Below, piece by piece: positions 46,823 through 57,053 of a DNA stretch of 64,000 bases. The notes under the pieces were generated by a model that was not told the DNA's origin, ran no database searches, and worked only from the letters and a program-made list of their open reading frames with translations. The stretch comes from Streptococcus suis YS161 (GTDB lineage Bacteria; Bacillota; Bacilli; Lactobacillales; Streptococcaceae), in contig NZ_ASCA01000007.1 in NCBI RefSeq assembly GCF_002760245.1, positions 32,151 through 96,150 of the forward strand, in the 5' to 3' direction. Position 1 is the stretch's first letter, and every line of letters starts with the position of its first letter. Made by a program: the position numbers and the translations under genes.

Positions 46823-48201
46823 TTCATATCCTTTCTAGGTAATCTAAAGATAAATCGAAGACCTGGAGTTGCCTCAACAGACACTCGACCTCCCAAGCGT
46901 TCCATAATATTTTTTACAATCGCTAACCCCAGACCATGGCCTTCTACTTGCTGTCTGGTATCGTCTACCCTGTAAAATTCTTCAAAAATCAAGTCAAGTC
47001 TATTCTTTTCTACACCTTTTCCGTTATCTGTAAAAGTCCAAACAACTTCTTGCTCCTGCATTTGTCCAGTAATACTGATTATCAGGGGCTTTACAGCAGC
47101 ATATTTTCGTGCATTGTCCACCAGATTATCTAGAATTCTACGAAATTGAATTGGATCAATCTCAACTGGCAATCCATCCGATACTTCCAAACTAAACCGA
47201 ATGTCTTCATCTACTAATTCCTCCGTTTTCTCTCTTACATAGGACTGTAAAAAGATAGCCAAATCAAGCTTGACTTTATCAAATGGCGTTTTATCTGTCT
47301 GCAATTGTGAAAAAGCAAATAATTTTTCCAGTAATTTCTCCATCACCTGAGATTTTTGATAGATAACAGTCAAATACTGATTACGTTTTTCATCCGTATT
47401 GGCAATACCATCCAAAATTCCCTTAGCATAACCTTTGATAGAAGTCAAGGGAGTCCGCAAATCATGCGAAATATCTGCGACCATCTGGGTTCGATTTTGT
47501 TCATACAGTTGATTTTTCTCACGGGCATCTAACAAAGAAGTCTGCATTTGATTGAACCCTTGGGTCAATTCTTCAAATTCCTTATCACCTTGATAGGTCA
47601 AAGACACTGTATAATCTCCCTGCTGGATACGCTCTACACCGCTGTGCAATTCCTCCAGAGGACGCATGATAACCCCTAGGAGACGGCGAGTAAAGAAGAA
47701 GTTAAGCACCACTACGACCACGATACCTATTCCACCAACTAACAAAAGCTGTATCAGGAAGGCTTGAAATTCTTGGCTTTCTTGCTGGTCTTCCAAATCT
47801 TCTAACAAGGCATATAAATAATAAACTTGTCCATCCGTGGCGAGTTTACGGCTAATCACAATTTCTCCATCTACATAGGAGATGTGAGTGGTTGATGATA
47901 CTGTCACTCCCAATATCTCATCCGCATCATCTTTCAGATTTGAAAAGACAGCCTCACCATTACTTTCTACATAGAGTCGTGCATCATTCGATGCTAACTC
48001 ATCTGCCAATACTGCAAAATCTGATCCCGAAAATTTTTCCAAACTCTGTTGACTACTTGCTGTCTTCTGGCTAGTGGACTGCCATGTTTCTTGGTTACGA
48101 TAAATGCTATTAACCACATAAACACTTACCCCCAGCATCGCAACCAAGGAAAAAATAAGCATGATCATATTTAATCGAAAAATTCGTTTTTGTAATTTCA
48201 T
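46819..48201 (-). CDS. Sensor histidine kinase
   Basis: 460 aa. Two membrane segments (about 10-32 and 150-172) flanking a sensor loop of about 115 residues, HAMP linker, HisKA with SHDLRTPLTSIKGYAKG near residue 245, HATPase with NLVDNARKYA, DNGKGVEKN and GHGLGLAIVKNI. Ligand unknown. Confidence 0.93.
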   Translation of the reverse strand: MKLQKRIFRLNMIMLIFSLVAMLGVSVYVVNSIYRNQETWQSTSQKTASSQQSLEKFSGSDFAVLADELASNDARLYVESNGEAVFSNLKDDADEILGVTVSSTTHISYVDGEIVISRKLATDGQVYYLYALLEDLEDQQESQEFQAFLIQLLLVGGIGIVVVVVLNFFFTRRLLGVIMRPLEELHSGVERIQQGDYTVSLTYQGDKEFEELTQGFNQMQTSLLDAREKNQLYEQNRTQMVADISHDLRTPLTSIKGYAKGILDGIANTDEKRNQYLTVIYQKSQVMEKLLEKLFAFSQLQTDKTPFDKVKLDLAIFLQSYVREKTEELVDEDIRFSLEVSDGLPVEIDPIQFRRILDNLVDNARKYAAVKPLIISITGQMQEQEVVWTFTDNGKGVEKNRLDLIFEEFYRVDDTRQQVEGHGLGLAIVKNIMERLGGRVSVEATPGLRFIFRLPRKDMK

Positions 48202-48283
48202 AGCTCTTCTTTTCTAGTCAATTTTTTCACAATTATAAACAAAACAACCTTATCTGTAAAGCTAGACAACTTTCAACAATAGA

Positions 48284-48307
48284 AAAAAGTCTAGCATCGT
48301 GCTAGAC
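48284..48307 (-). terminator. Terminator of the LysM protein gene
   Basis: Stem GTCTAGCA / TGCTAGAC, loop CGA, then T6 on the minus strand. Confidence 0.9.
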
Positions 48308-48322
48308 CTCTTCTAATTTATC

Positions 48323-48877
48323 TTAGTACCAACCATTTGCCAACCAGAAAGCCTTGGCTGCAGACCATGAACCATAGCGACTAGCAACATAGGCATCTGC
48401 TACACGCTCTTGGTTTTCTGGTGAGTAATCACCATTCAAGTAAGTATTTGTCAACTGGTAACGACCAATGTAGATACCGTTACGGGCATCATAGCTACCG
48501 CTTGATTCCTTCATTGCAATCCATTCTTTTGCTACTGCATCTTCAGCACTCAAGTTTGAAGAATAGGTGCTAGTTGTTGCTGTTGCAGTAGAAGTTGATG
48601 TTGATTGAGTTTGTTCAACTGAACTCTCTACTGCCTTCACTGTCACATCACCCAATTCGATAACTTGACCGACATGGATAAAATCTAAGTTGGTAATCTT
48701 ATTCTGCTCTGCTAATTTTTCAACAGTAGTATTGTGTGTTTCAGCAATTTCAGACAGGGTATCACCAGACTTTACAGTATAGGTTTCTGCACTAACTACA
48801 CCCGCAGTCAAAAGGGAGATTCCCGCTACCAAACCAGCAATAGTTGTTTTTAAGTTTTTCTTTAATGTAATGTTCAT
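48323..48877 (-). CDS. Secreted LysM protein with Apf-like C-terminal domain
   Basis: 184 aa. Signal peptide (TTIAGLVAGISLLTAGVVSAE), LysM domain (TYTVKSGDTLSEIAETHNT ... FIHVGQVIELG), Ser/Thr-rich linker, then a lysozyme-like domain (EWIAMKESSGSYDARNGIY ... SWSAAKAFWLANGWY) as in aggregation-promoting factors. Probably a wall-bound hydrolase or scaffold. ATG 48877 chosen over 48901, which has no ribosome site. Confidence 0.85.
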   Translation of the reverse strand: MNITLKKNLKTTIAGLVAGISLLTAGVVSAETYTVKSGDTLSEIAETHNTTVEKLAEQNKITNLDFIHVGQVIELGDVTVKAVESSVEQTQSTSTSTATATTSTYSSNLSAEDAVAKEWIAMKESSGSYDARNGIYIGRYQLTNTYLNGDYSPENQERVADAYVASRYGSWSAAKAFWLANGWY

Positions 48878-48981
48878 AATAGTCACATTCCTTTCTGTCA
48901 TGTGTCTATCATACCCTCTAACTATTACTTAGACTTTGTGAAATTGTTACAAATATTACAGACAAATTGAGATTAGACAAT

Positions 48982-49006
48982 AAAAACGCTATTTCTAGCG
49001 TTTTTT
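48982..49006 (-). terminator. ecfT terminator
   Basis: Stem AAAACGCTA / TAGCGTTTT, loop GAAA, T-run on the minus strand; 3 bases past the ecfT stop. Confidence 0.88.
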
Positions 49007-49008
49007 AC

Positions 49009-49803
49009 TCATTTTTTCAATATAAATAAGAGTCCAGCTAAAGCTAACATAACTAAAATTGCTAACGTATCTGCTAACTTCCATTCCAAAATCCGATACT
49101 TGGTTCTCCCATCGCCGCCCTGATACCCACGCGCCTCCATCGCCGTTGCAAGAGCATCTGCCCTCTTAAAACTTGATGCGAATAACGGAATCAAAATAGG
49201 AATAACTGACTTTACCTTCTGAATAAGATTTCCCTCATTAAAGTCCACTCCACGAGCTCTCTGAGCATTCATAATCCGAGTGGTATCATCCATCAAGGTC
49301 GGTACAAAACGCAAGCTCATGGACAACATCAAACCAATTTCATGCACAGGAACTTTAAATTTCTTCAAAGGTGCAAGACCTGACTCGATACCATCAGCCA
49401 AGTTAAGGGGTGTCGTCGTCAAGGTCAATAGGGTTGAGAAGAAAATAATCAAAACAAAGCGAACAAAAATAATCGCCGCCTGTTGCAACCCTTCTACAGA
49501 TAATTTAAAAATCCAAAACTCCCATAGAATGGTCGCTCCAGGTGTAAAGAAAACCTGAAAGAAAGTTGTAAATAGAATAATTCCTATCATCGGTTTCAAA
49601 CCATTAATAAAAAATGATAAGCGAATACGAGATAAAACAACCATTCCTAAAACAAATGCTATCAACAAGGCATTGGTGACCAAATTATTGGCCCAAAAAA
49701 TCATCAATAGAAATCCAAACATTGCTAAAAGCTTACTTCTTGGATCCAAGCGATGAATAATTGAATCCCCAGGAATATAGCGACCTAAAATTAATTTATC
49801 CAT
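49009..49803 (-). CDS. ecfT: ECF transporter transmembrane subunit EcfT
   Basis: 264 aa scaffold of the group II energy-coupling factor module, shared by several vitamin S components. Coupling motifs in [10 protein letters not shown] and [11 protein letters not shown] (the two A-R-G signatures). Overlaps ecfA2 by 8 nt. Confidence 0.95.
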   Translation of the reverse strand: MDKLILGRYIPGDSIIHRLDPRSKLLAMFGFLLMIFWANNLVTNALLIAFVLGMVVLSRIRLSFFINGLKPMIGIILFTTFFQVFFTPGATILWEFWIFKLSVEGLQQAAIIFVRFVLIIFFSTLLTLTTTPLNLADGIESGLAPLKKFKVPVHEIGLMLSMSLRFVPTLMDDTTRIMNAQRARGVDFNEGNLIQKVKSVIPILIPLFASSFKRADALATAMEARGYQGGDGRTKYRILEWKLADTLAILVMLALAGLLFILKK

Positions 49804-50638
49804 GTGTCACCATCCCCGTAAATTCTTCAATTGTAATAGGAAGACGTTCAAATACAAAACCTCTTCTCTCCAAATTAGCTGCAAACTTAGTAATCTTAGG
49901 CACTCCCAACTGAATACTCTCTAAAAAATCTACCTCTTGAAAAATATCGACTGGTTTGCCAGAACGGACCAGCTTTCCCTTTTCCATAATGTAAACAAAA
50001 TCAGCATAGTTAGCCACATCGTCCATCAAATGAGTTACCAAAACGATTGTCATGCCTGATTCATGAAGCTTTTTGAAAATATCCATCAATTCCTGACGAC
50101 CCGCAGGATCCAATCCAGCCGTTGGTTCATCCAAAACTAAGATACTTGGTTCCATTGCCAGAATCCCAGCAATCGCTACCCGACGCATTTGACCACCGGA
50201 TAGTTCAAAAGGACTACGCTCAAACAAGCTTTCATCAATTCCAACCAAGGCCAACTTTTCACGCGCAATCGTTTCAGCCTCTTCCTGAGAAACTCCGAAA
50301 TTTTGTGGACCAAAAGCAACGTCTTTTAAGACCGTTTCATCAAACACCTGACTTTCAGGAAATTGGAACATCAACCCAACTTTCTTCCTGACTTGCTTAA
50401 TATCCTTATTTTCAGACGTCGCTGTAATCACAACATCATCAATGACTACTCTTCCTTCTGTTGGTACATTTAATCCATTCAAAAGCTGTAAAATCGTTGA
50501 TTTGCCCGAACCCGTATGCCCAATAAGGGCCGTGTAAGAGCCATCAACAATCTCCAAATCCACACCAAAAAGCGCACGCCCCTCAAAAGGAGTGCCAGCT
50601 TGATAGGTATAGCTTACTTCTTGGAGATCAATTCCCAT
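49796..50638 (-). CDS. ecfA2: ECF transporter ATPase EcfA2
   Basis: 280 aa. Walker [12 protein letters not shown]-loop FQFPESQVF, signature [15 protein letters not shown], Walker [12 protein letters not shown]. Overlaps ecfA1 by 25 nt. Confidence 0.95.
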   Translation of the reverse strand: MGIDLQEVSYTYQAGTPFEGRALFGVDLEIVDGSYTALIGHTGSGKSTILQLLNGLNVPTEGRVVIDDVVITATSENKDIKQVRKKVGLMFQFPESQVFDETVLKDVAFGPQNFGVSQEEAETIAREKLALVGIDESLFERSPFELSGGQMRRVAIAGILAMEPSILVLDEPTAGLDPAGRQELMDIFKKLHESGMTIVLVTHLMDDVANYADFVYIMEKGKLVRSGKPVDIFQEVDFLESIQLGVPKITKFAANLERRGFVFERLPITIEEFTGMVTHG

Positions 50639-51453
50639 AAAGTTTCCTCTAATTCTTCCTCTGTAAAATAGCGGAGCGGTAAATCAAGTCCAGTCTGGCG
50701 CAAAGATGAAGTCAGCTCTGTCGTAAATGGTCTATCCAAGTCTAAATCTACCAAATCTTCTCGCATAAATAATTCATTTGGAGTGCTAATTGATTCAACC
50801 TGTCCATTTTTCATCACGATAACTCGATCACTCAATGCAACCTCATCCAAATCATGTGTTATAGAGATAACCGTCATACCATGACGCTCCTTAATTTCAC
50901 GGACAATCTTAATCAAGTCGAGACGACCTTCTGGATCCAACATAGACGTAGCCTCATCCAAAATAATAATTTTTGGACGCAAGGCAACCACTCCAGCAAT
51001 CGCCACCCTCTGCTTCTGACCACCAGATAAACGAGCAGGCTCACGTGTTTTGAAATCAGTCATTCCAACCAATTCCAAAGCTTCGTCAACTCGACTACGC
51101 ATCTCCTCCAAAGGGATTCCCTGGTTCTCTAAACCAAATGCAACATCATCTTCAACTGTAGCGCCTACAAATTGGTTATCTGGATTTTGAAAAACCATAC
51201 CAATCAAGCGTCGCTTATCCCATACATTATCAATGGTTAAGGCATCACCATCGATATAAATATCTCCGGATTCAGCTTCCAGTAGTCCATCAATCAATCG
51301 AACTGTTGTTGATTTACCCGAACCATTATGACCAATAATAGACAGCCACTCTCCCTGTTTCACGTGAAACGAAACATCATTTAGAGTATATTGCTCATCC
51401 TCTTGGTTGTATTTATATTTAAGATTTTTTACTTCGATAATATTTGTCATCAT
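50614..51453 (-). CDS. ecfA1: ECF transporter ATPase EcfA1
   Basis: 279 aa. Walker [28 protein letters not shown], signature [15 protein letters not shown], Walker [12 protein letters not shown]. Start ATG overlaps the pgsA stop as ATGA; a second ATG follows at 51450. Confidence 0.95.
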   Translation of the reverse strand: MMTNIIEVKNLKYKYNQEDEQYTLNDVSFHVKQGEWLSIIGHNGSGKSTTVRLIDGLLEAESGDIYIDGDALTIDNVWDKRRLIGMVFQNPDNQFVGATVEDDVAFGLENQGIPLEEMRSRVDEALELVGMTDFKTREPARLSGGQKQRVAIAGVVALRPKIIILDEATSMLDPEGRLDLIKIVREIKERHGMTVISITHDLDEVALSDRVIVMKNGQVESISTPNELFMREDLVDLDLDRPFTTELTSSLRQTGLDLPLRYFTEEELEETLWELISKK

Positions 51454-51989
51454 TTAAAAGTATCTTTGAATAAGTAAGAGGCACCCCTGAAATAATCATA
51501 ACCTGAATATAGGGTGAAGAAAAGTGCAATATAGAGTGTTATTTGCCCCACGACGTTCCAGTGTAAGAGCAGGAAAATCACTGAAAACATCTGTGAAAAT
51601 GTTTTGATTTTTCCTGGCATAGCCGCAGCTAGAACTGTTCCTCCATTTTCCACCAAGAGTAGACGAAGACCTGTCACTGCCAATTCACGACAAATAATAA
51701 TTGCAACTACCCAAGCTGGAGCAAAGCCAAGCTCTACAAGCATGATAAATGCTGTCATCACCAAAATCTTATCTGCCATCGGATCCGCAAATTTTCCAAA
51801 GTTTGTTACAACCTGCCATTTACGAGCCAAGTAGCCGTCTAGATAATCCGTAATACTTGCCAAAGCAAAGATTAGTGCTGCTAAAACATGACTAATTGTT
51901 GAATCCCAAACGGTCAGTAACAAGATAAAAACTGGAATTACCAAGATCCTACCTATCGTCAATGCATTGGGAATATTTTCTTTTTTCAT
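51450..51989 (-). CDS. pgsA: CDP-diacylglycerol-glycerol-3-phosphate 3-phosphatidyltransferase
   Basis: 179 aa. CDP-alcohol phosphotransferase motif SITDYLDGYLARKWQVVTNFGKFADPMADK (D-G-x2-A-R-x8-G-x3-D-x3-D), four membrane segments. Makes phosphatidylglycerol-phosphate for membrane lipids. Confidence 0.95.
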   Translation of the reverse strand: MKKENIPNALTIGRILVIPVFILLLTVWDSTISHVLAALIFALASITDYLDGYLARKWQVVTNFGKFADPMADKILVMTAFIMLVELGFAPAWVVAIIICRELAVTGLRLLLVENGGTVLAAAMPGKIKTFSQMFSVIFLLLHWNVVGQITLYIALFFTLYSGYDYFRGASYLFKDTFK

Positions 51990-51998
51990 ATAAAACCT

Positions 51999-52856
51999 TT
52001 ATTGTCCAAAATTTATTGTAATTGAGCCTGTATCTACTGTCAAGGCTGATAGATCTAACTTTTGGCCACCTACAATTACCTCTACTCCTTTGACAACACC
52101 AAGAACAAGTGTAGTAGAAGTCACTCCTTCTTCAATAGTAGTAGTTACTGTCGGATTATCAGGTGTTAGTGTAACACCCCCCTCTAACAAGGTGTCAGAA
52201 AGGCTGATCCAACTCGTTGTATTTTTTGCTGTTACAGTTACTTCTACTGGATAAGTCACTGTTTTAAGGGTCGCAACAATGTTAGAACCTGATCCTGAAA
52301 TAGTCACATTTTCTGTAGCGGAACTACTTGAACTCGTTGAATTTGACTGCGCCTGCTCAGTAGAACTCGTCTCTGTGCCACTACTTGCTTCAGATACAGA
52401 TTGCTCAACTATACTATATGACGTTGTAGTAGGCGTAATAGATGCTCTATTTTGAAGCCTGCTATGAACAATATAAGTCACAAAAATAATAATCAAACCC
52501 GTCGCGAGTAATAAGTAAATCAACGGAAGATAAGAGTTCTTTTTACGTTTACGAACCTTATAGCTTCTTTTCAATTCTGAAGAGCGTAGTTCTTCTTCTC
52601 CATCTTCATAATATTTCACTAAACTATTGGTCTCGTAAGCATCCAGTAGAACATCTGCATCTAATTCCAAAGCCTCAGCATATGCTTTTAACATAGACTG
52701 AACATCATCTGAGTTTGCAATAAAATCAAAATCATTGTACTCAAGTGCCTGTAAATATTTAGCTTGGATTTTTGTTATCCGTTGCAAGTCAACAAATGTC
52801 CAACCCCGTCCTTCTCTGGCTGTTCTAAGTACTTCCCCTATACTCTTTTGTCTCAT
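51999..52856 (-). CDS. RodZ-like helix-turn-helix membrane protein
   Basis: 285 aa. N-terminal HTH (IGEVLRTAREGRGWTFVDLQRITKIQAKYLQALE), basic stretch, one membrane segment (LIYLLLATGLIIIFVTYIV), Ser/Thr linker, C-terminal DUF4115 beta domain. Expected to link MreB-type/elongasome function to the membrane; regulatory roles are also possible. Confidence 0.88.
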   Translation of the reverse strand: MRQKSIGEVLRTAREGRGWTFVDLQRITKIQAKYLQALEYNDFDFIANSDDVQSMLKAYAEALELDADVLLDAYETNSLVKYYEDGEEELRSSELKRSYKVRKRKKNSYLPLIYLLLATGLIIIFVTYIVHSRLQNRASITPTTTSYSIVEQSVSEASSGTETSSTEQAQSNSTSSSSSATENVTISGSGSNIVATLKTVTYPVEVTVTAKNTTSWISLSDTLLEGGVTLTPDNPTVTTTIEEGVTSTTLVLGVVKGVEVIVGGQKLDLSALTVDTGSITINFGQ

Positions 52857-52937
52857 AATACTCTCTCTCTATCGCTCATCATGTACAGTATACTATTCTA
52901 ACAAAATTCCAAGGAAATTTCGACGGGTTGCGCCCAC

Positions 52938-54221
52938 TTATTTTGGAAAAATCGTGAAATCTGTCATATCACAGTGATCAATAAAGCGACGACCTGCCTC
53001 TCTGATGTCATCTAACTGAAGACTTTGTATCATTTGAGGTATATCAAAAACATTTTCATATTCTGAATACTGAGAAACAAAGTGACTAGCTGTAAACTCA
53101 AGAGAATTTAAGCTACGAATAAAATCTCCATACATCTCGTTTTTCAACAATTGTAAATGATCCTCTGTCACATCTGCATCATCCTCAAATTTCCTAAGTG
53201 CTTTCATCAGTATACTAGAAAGCGTAATGGGTTCTTGAGTATCTCCCGAGATAATCAAATAGTGGTATTCAGGTGTAACCTCTAATTGGAACTGGAAAGA
53301 AGAATCAATTTTTCCCTGCTCGTATAACTGTTGATATCGTTTTGAAGTCCAACCAAACAACATGGCAAATAAAAATTGTAAACTGATCCGATATTTCTGA
53401 ATAGTCTCCTTATCAACCTCGTCATTTCCCCGTAAACCAACGGCCAATTTTGGGGTAGATACTTCAAATTGTTCTGAGAGATGTTCCTGTATCGGCAACT
53501 TTGGGACACCTGCCAATTCAAACGACTGAGCTGGATTATCCATCTGAGCTACTTGATAACTTGAAATTTGTTTCCAAACTGCCTCTAAATCAAAATTACC
53601 AATAACGAATAAATTCATGTTACTTGGATGATAAAACACTTCAAAATTCTCATGTAAATCATCCGCAGTAATTGCAGCAATTGATTCAACTGTCCCTGCT
53701 ATATCATAGGCCAAAGGACTTTCTGGATAAAGCGATGATAAAATTCCCGTAAACAAGCGATAATCTGCATCATCTTGATACATCTCGATTTCTTGTTCAA
53801 TAATCCCCTGTTCTCTTCCTACATTGTCTTCTGTAAAATACGGTTCTCGAACAAAAGATTGTAAAAGTGATAGAGACTCCAATACTTTCTGAGTCGTTGA
53901 AAATAAGTAACTAGTCTGTCTAAAACTGGTATAAGCATTTGCGCTTGCTCCCAATTTAGCAAACTCATTCATAATATCCTCTTCATTCTCAGTTTCAAAC
54001 AGCTTATGTTCTAAAAAATGTGCAATCCCTGCAGGATAAACAACACTATTACCATTAGCCAATGTAAATCGAGTATGAATACCCCCAAAATTTGTCGTTA
54101 GAATTCCATATGTCTCATGGAAATCTACTTTAGGAAGCAAAATAACTGTCAACCCATTGTCAACTTTTCCATAAAAGACAGATTCTTTCATGTAAGGATA
54201 CTTCTTCTCAATTAACTTCAT
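52938..54221 (-). CDS. M16 family zinc peptidase (YfmH type)
   Basis: 427 aa. Zinc site HFLEHKLFE (HxxEH) near residue 80 with the downstream Glu in GIIEQEIEMYQ; C-terminal inactive lobe. Partner of the catalytically silent YfmF type protein upstream, whose stop it overlaps (ATGA). Confidence 0.9.
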   Translation of the reverse strand: MKLIEKKYPYMKESVFYGKVDNGLTVILLPKVDFHETYGILTTNFGGIHTRFTLANGNSVVYPAGIAHFLEHKLFETENEEDIMNEFAKLGASANAYTSFRQTSYLFSTTQKVLESLSLLQSFVREPYFTEDNVGREQGIIEQEIEMYQDDADYRLFTGILSSLYPESPLAYDIAGTVESIAAITADDLHENFEVFYHPSNMNLFVIGNFDLEAVWKQISSYQVAQMDNPAQSFELAGVPKLPIQEHLSEQFEVSTPKLAVGLRGNDEVDKETIQKYRISLQFLFAMLFGWTSKRYQQLYEQGKIDSSFQFQLEVTPEYHYLIISGDTQEPITLSSILMKALRKFEDDADVTEDHLQLLKNEMYGDFIRSLNSLEFTASHFVSQYSEYENVFDIPQMIQSLQLDDIREAGRRFIDHCDMTDFTIFPK

Positions 54222-55471
54222 TCTTCTGTCCCCTCCATAAAGTAAACAGCCTGTAAATTAATCATCTGTCCTACTCGAATGACATCGTCTATTGATACCG
54301 ATTTGATAGCCTCAATCCAATCTAACCAACTTAAATTTCTATTTCCTAAGGTAACTTGATTATATACTTGTTCTATCAAATTATTCTGCCTATCTTGAGC
54401 CAAGGTTGCTGAATGAATCAACATGTTTTTTGTCAACTCTAATTCTTCTTCTGTAAACTTACCACATTTTAAATCAAGTAGTTGTTTACTGATTAACTTC
54501 ATTACCCTGAGTCTATTTTCACGGCTAATTCCAGCATAGACCTTCAGCATTCCTGAAAAAATAGAAACCTGACTGCCAATTGTATAGGCCAAACTTTCTT
54601 TCTCACGAACATTCATAAATAACTTCGAATGGGAGAAAGCACCCAGTAGACCATTAAATACCATCAAAGCCGGATAGTTTACATCGTTGTAAACCACTTG
54701 TAAATGATATGCCAATTCCAAAATGGACTGCCTTGCCTGTTTACGCTCGATTTTTTCTTGCGTGATGTTTGAGTATTCCTGATGATATTCTAACTCTAAT
54801 TTTGGTTTTCTATAAGTAAAACCAAAATCTTCAAGTTTTCTTTTGACTTGTTCTCTGTCAACCTTCCCTAAGACAAATATATCAATTTTATCCATACGCA
54901 ACATATTCCGATAAATCTGAAAGGTTGATTCTGCTGTTTCTTTTTCAACCAAATCAAGCCTACCGACGCGTGGAATTTGAAGAGAGGGATCTTTATAAAA
55001 AAGCTTACTCATTTCAACATCTGCATGATAAAAATTATCTTCTATCTCTGACTGAAGAAAATTGATTAAATTCGTTTTTTCAACCTCGAAAATCTGGCTA
55101 TCAAATCCTCGCCCCTTTTTCAGTGGTCTAAATATACATGTGTATAAAAAATCAAGAATCTCTACTGTAATATCCTCATTTTCTGGCAAGTGACGAGGAC
55201 TGACATATGAAATTGTCACATCTACACAGTGCACCCTACCACGTTTCGAAACTGAGGTCGAGAACTGAGCACCATACAATTCTGCCAATCTTCTCCGAAC
55301 AGCCTGAGCAGTTTGAAATTCTTGGTTACCCATTTCAAAAATATTTGCAACTAACACACGACCAGCAACTGTAGCCTCACTCATTTCAGCTGCAAAGCGA
55401 ATACGTATACGATTTGTCGTAAACTGATCTGTATCAATAAAATGAAGATCTACTCCCTCTTGTAATTTCAT
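54218..55471 (-). CDS. M16 peptidase-like protein lacking the zinc motif (YfmF type)
   Basis: 417 aa with the M16 two-lobe fold (for example VREKESLAYTIGSQVSIFSG) but no HxxEH in the N-terminal part, as is normal for the non-catalytic half of the pair. GGGAG before ATG 55471. Confidence 0.88.
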   Translation of the reverse strand: MKLQEGVDLHFIDTDQFTTNRIRIRFAAEMSEATVAGRVLVANIFEMGNQEFQTAQAVRRRLAELYGAQFSTSVSKRGRVHCVDVTISYVSPRHLPENEDITVEILDFLYTCIFRPLKKGRGFDSQIFEVEKTNLINFLQSEIEDNFYHADVEMSKLFYKDPSLQIPRVGRLDLVEKETAESTFQIYRNMLRMDKIDIFVLGKVDREQVKRKLEDFGFTYRKPKLELEYHQEYSNITQEKIERKQARQSILELAYHLQVVYNDVNYPALMVFNGLLGAFSHSKLFMNVREKESLAYTIGSQVSIFSGMLKVYAGISRENRLRVMKLISKQLLDLKCGKFTEEELELTKNMLIHSATLAQDRQNNLIEQVYNQVTLGNRNLSWLDWIEAIKSVSIDDVIRVGQMINLQAVYFMEGTEE

Positions 55472-55775
55472 CGTCTCCCTCTTTCAAACATTGTACCTTC
55501 CATTATACCATTTTGTGATAAGGTATGCTTGGCTTTAGCATTTGATTGCTTTACACGCCTTTATAGTTGATTTTACTGGATTTTTTGAAAAATGTGTAAA
55601 CTTTATAAAGCGTTACATTTTCCTAGAAAGTCCACAAAAAGGTGAACAAATTTTACAAATAAAAAAAGGTTATCAAAGGGCGATAACCTAAAAATTTTAT
55701 GAGTTCAGCAGGCAAGTACTAGCGTAGTGATCAGCTACGCTTTTTTTGATTGCTGGTAAGTGTATTATACCATGT
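55472..55775. other. 304-base spacer with two terminators; probable left edge of the mobile element
   Basis: Contains a hairpin AGGTTATC / GATAACCT flanked by A7 and T-rich bases (55660-55695, may serve both strands), and a plus-strand terminator AGCGTAG / CTACGCT then T7 (55721-55747) that follows no plus-strand gene. The phage-derived genes start immediately right of it, so the element boundary probably lies here. No flanking duplication can be tested as the other end is outside the window. Confidence 0.6.
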
Positions 55776-56153
55776 TTACACTTGCAATCGTGTTTCTAAA
55801 GCCGTTGTTAAAATTTCCGAATAGTTCAAACCCTCACGGTCTGCTAGTTTTGTTAACCATTCAGGCACCGTCACATTCTTTCTAATTGCTTTATTATTCT
55901 TAATATACGGTGTTGGGTCAGCTTGTATCATTGAAACAAAGCCATCAGGAGCGCTTAACTCCTTTATATCGCTTGCTTTTGGTAACTCCATCCCCTCATC
56001 AATATAAAGGGCAATAGAGCTTTCTAAAAACTCGCGGGCATTGTACATAGCTTCCTCAAGGTTATCCCCTTGAGTACCACCACTAAACTCTGGGAACTCC
56101 ACCCAATAACCTTGTTCGTCTTTATGAAAAATAGCTGGGTAAGATTTTAACAT
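55776..56153 (-). CDS. hicB: HicB-family antitoxin
   Basis: 125 aa. N-terminal partial RNase-H-like domain MLKSYPAIFHKDEQGYWVEFPEFSGG, C-terminal DNA-binding part (RKNVTVPEWLTKLADREG). Neutralises HicA and represses the operon. GGAGG 7 nt before ATG 56153. Confidence 0.9.
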   Translation of the reverse strand: MLKSYPAIFHKDEQGYWVEFPEFSGGTQGDNLEEAMYNAREFLESSIALYIDEGMELPKASDIKELSAPDGFVSMIQADPTPYIKNNKAIRKNVTVPEWLTKLADREGLNYSEILTTALETRLQV

Positions 56154-56188
56154 GTTTCTACCTCCAAAAGCGAAAGAGGAGGGGCATT

Positions 56189-56380
56189 TCAAAGTAGCCC
56201 CAAATCTTTCAGGATTTTCTTTTCTAGCCCTTTTCCCAAGTCCTTGTTTCCATGAACTGGGATTGTGACTATTTTTGAAAATCCTTCTTTTTTGAAATGG
56301 TGGTGACTTCCATTAACTCGGATTTCTTTCCACCCGTTAGCCTCTGCAAGTTTTGCCATTTCTTTTCCAGTAAGTGGCAT
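56189..56380 (-). CDS. hicA: HicA-family mRNA interferase toxin
   Basis: 63 aa. dsRBD-like fold with catalytic His in NGSHHHFKKEGF and VTIPVHGNKDLGKGL. The toxin gene precedes the antitoxin by 35 bases, the common order. Cuts mRNA when free of HicB. Confidence 0.92.
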   Translation of the reverse strand: MPLTGKEMAKLAEANGWKEIRVNGSHHHFKKEGFSKIVTIPVHGNKDLGKGLEKKILKDLGLL

Positions 56381-56405
56381 AGCGCTCTACCTCCTTACAT
56401 TATTT

Positions 56406-56434
56406 ATTATATACGCATTATGCGCATTTGTCAA
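56406..56434 (-). promoter_or_regulatory. hicAB promoter with palindromic operator
   Basis: Minus strand: TTGACA (56429-56434), 17-nt spacer, TATAAT (56406-56411). The spacer holds ATACGCAT-T-ATGCGCAT (56411-56427), arms with one mismatch, the likely HicB site. Confidence 0.75.
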
Positions 56435-56548
56435 ATTCTTTTATCTTAAAAACTTCAAAAAGGGAAAATTGTGCACGGAAGAGGCCGGCGTCGTTGAACC
56501 CCGAACAAACCCACCCCCGATTAAAAAAGATAGGGGTATTTACGAATA

Positions 56549-56974
56549 TTAAGCCTGACCGTCTTTATACTGCAACAATTCCCCATTCTTGAATATATAA
56601 GCAAAGTCTAACAAAGCTGTTTGTAATGTTCTGTAAAAACCTGACTCACTCATGTTCATATCTTGGTATATACCATAATCGGCTTTCTGTCGCTTGATAT
56701 ACTTTTCTGTCAGTATGTCACTGTGCAGCTTATCCAAGTTTGAAATAGCTCGCTCTATTTTTTCCACTTCCTGACTTACTGCGATTGCGTTCAGTAATCT
56801 ATCTTCTTGCGTGTTTCTGGTCGTTCCTGATTTTACTTTATCCGATACATTCCAACTACTCTGTAAAGTGGTGGTAGTGCGTGCTATGGTTTTCAATCGT
56901 GGATATTGTTTCAAGTATCGCTTAGTGATTGCTACGGTCTTCTTTTCGTCTATCATAGTATCTAAAAAAATCAA
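56549..56974 (-). CDS. ArpU/DUF1492-like phage transcriptional regulator
   Basis: 141 aa from TTG 56974, which has GGAGG 8 nt upstream. Sigma-like C-terminal region LHSDILTEKYIKRQKADYG ... MNMSESGFYRTLQTALLDFA, typical of ArpU/DUF1492 proteins that control late genes in streptococcal phages and satellites. The ATG at residue 7 has no ribosome site. Confidence 0.75.
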   Translation of the reverse strand: MIFLDTMIDEKKTVAITKRYLKQYPRLKTIARTTTTLQSSWNVSDKVKSGTTRNTQEDRLLNAIAVSQEVEKIERAISNLDKLHSDILTEKYIKRQKADYGIYQDMNMSESGFYRTLQTALLDFAYIFKNGELLQYKDGQA

Positions 56975-56990
56975 GCTAGCGCCCTCCAAC

Positions 56991-57050
56991 TGTGGTATAA
57001 TATTGATAGCGAAACCACAGCCTGGGCAGAGAGTGCCTTGGCTTTTTGTT
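56991..57050 (+). ncRNA. Possible short plus-strand transcript 1
   Basis: Extended -10 promoter TGTGGTATAAT (56991-57001), then about 45 nt and the hairpin AGCC-TG-GGCA / TGCC-TT-GGCT with a T5 tail (57019-57050). It is opposite to all neighbouring genes and encodes no peptide of note. The same layout recurs at 61131-61247. Confidence 0.4.
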
Positions 57051-57053
57051 TAA

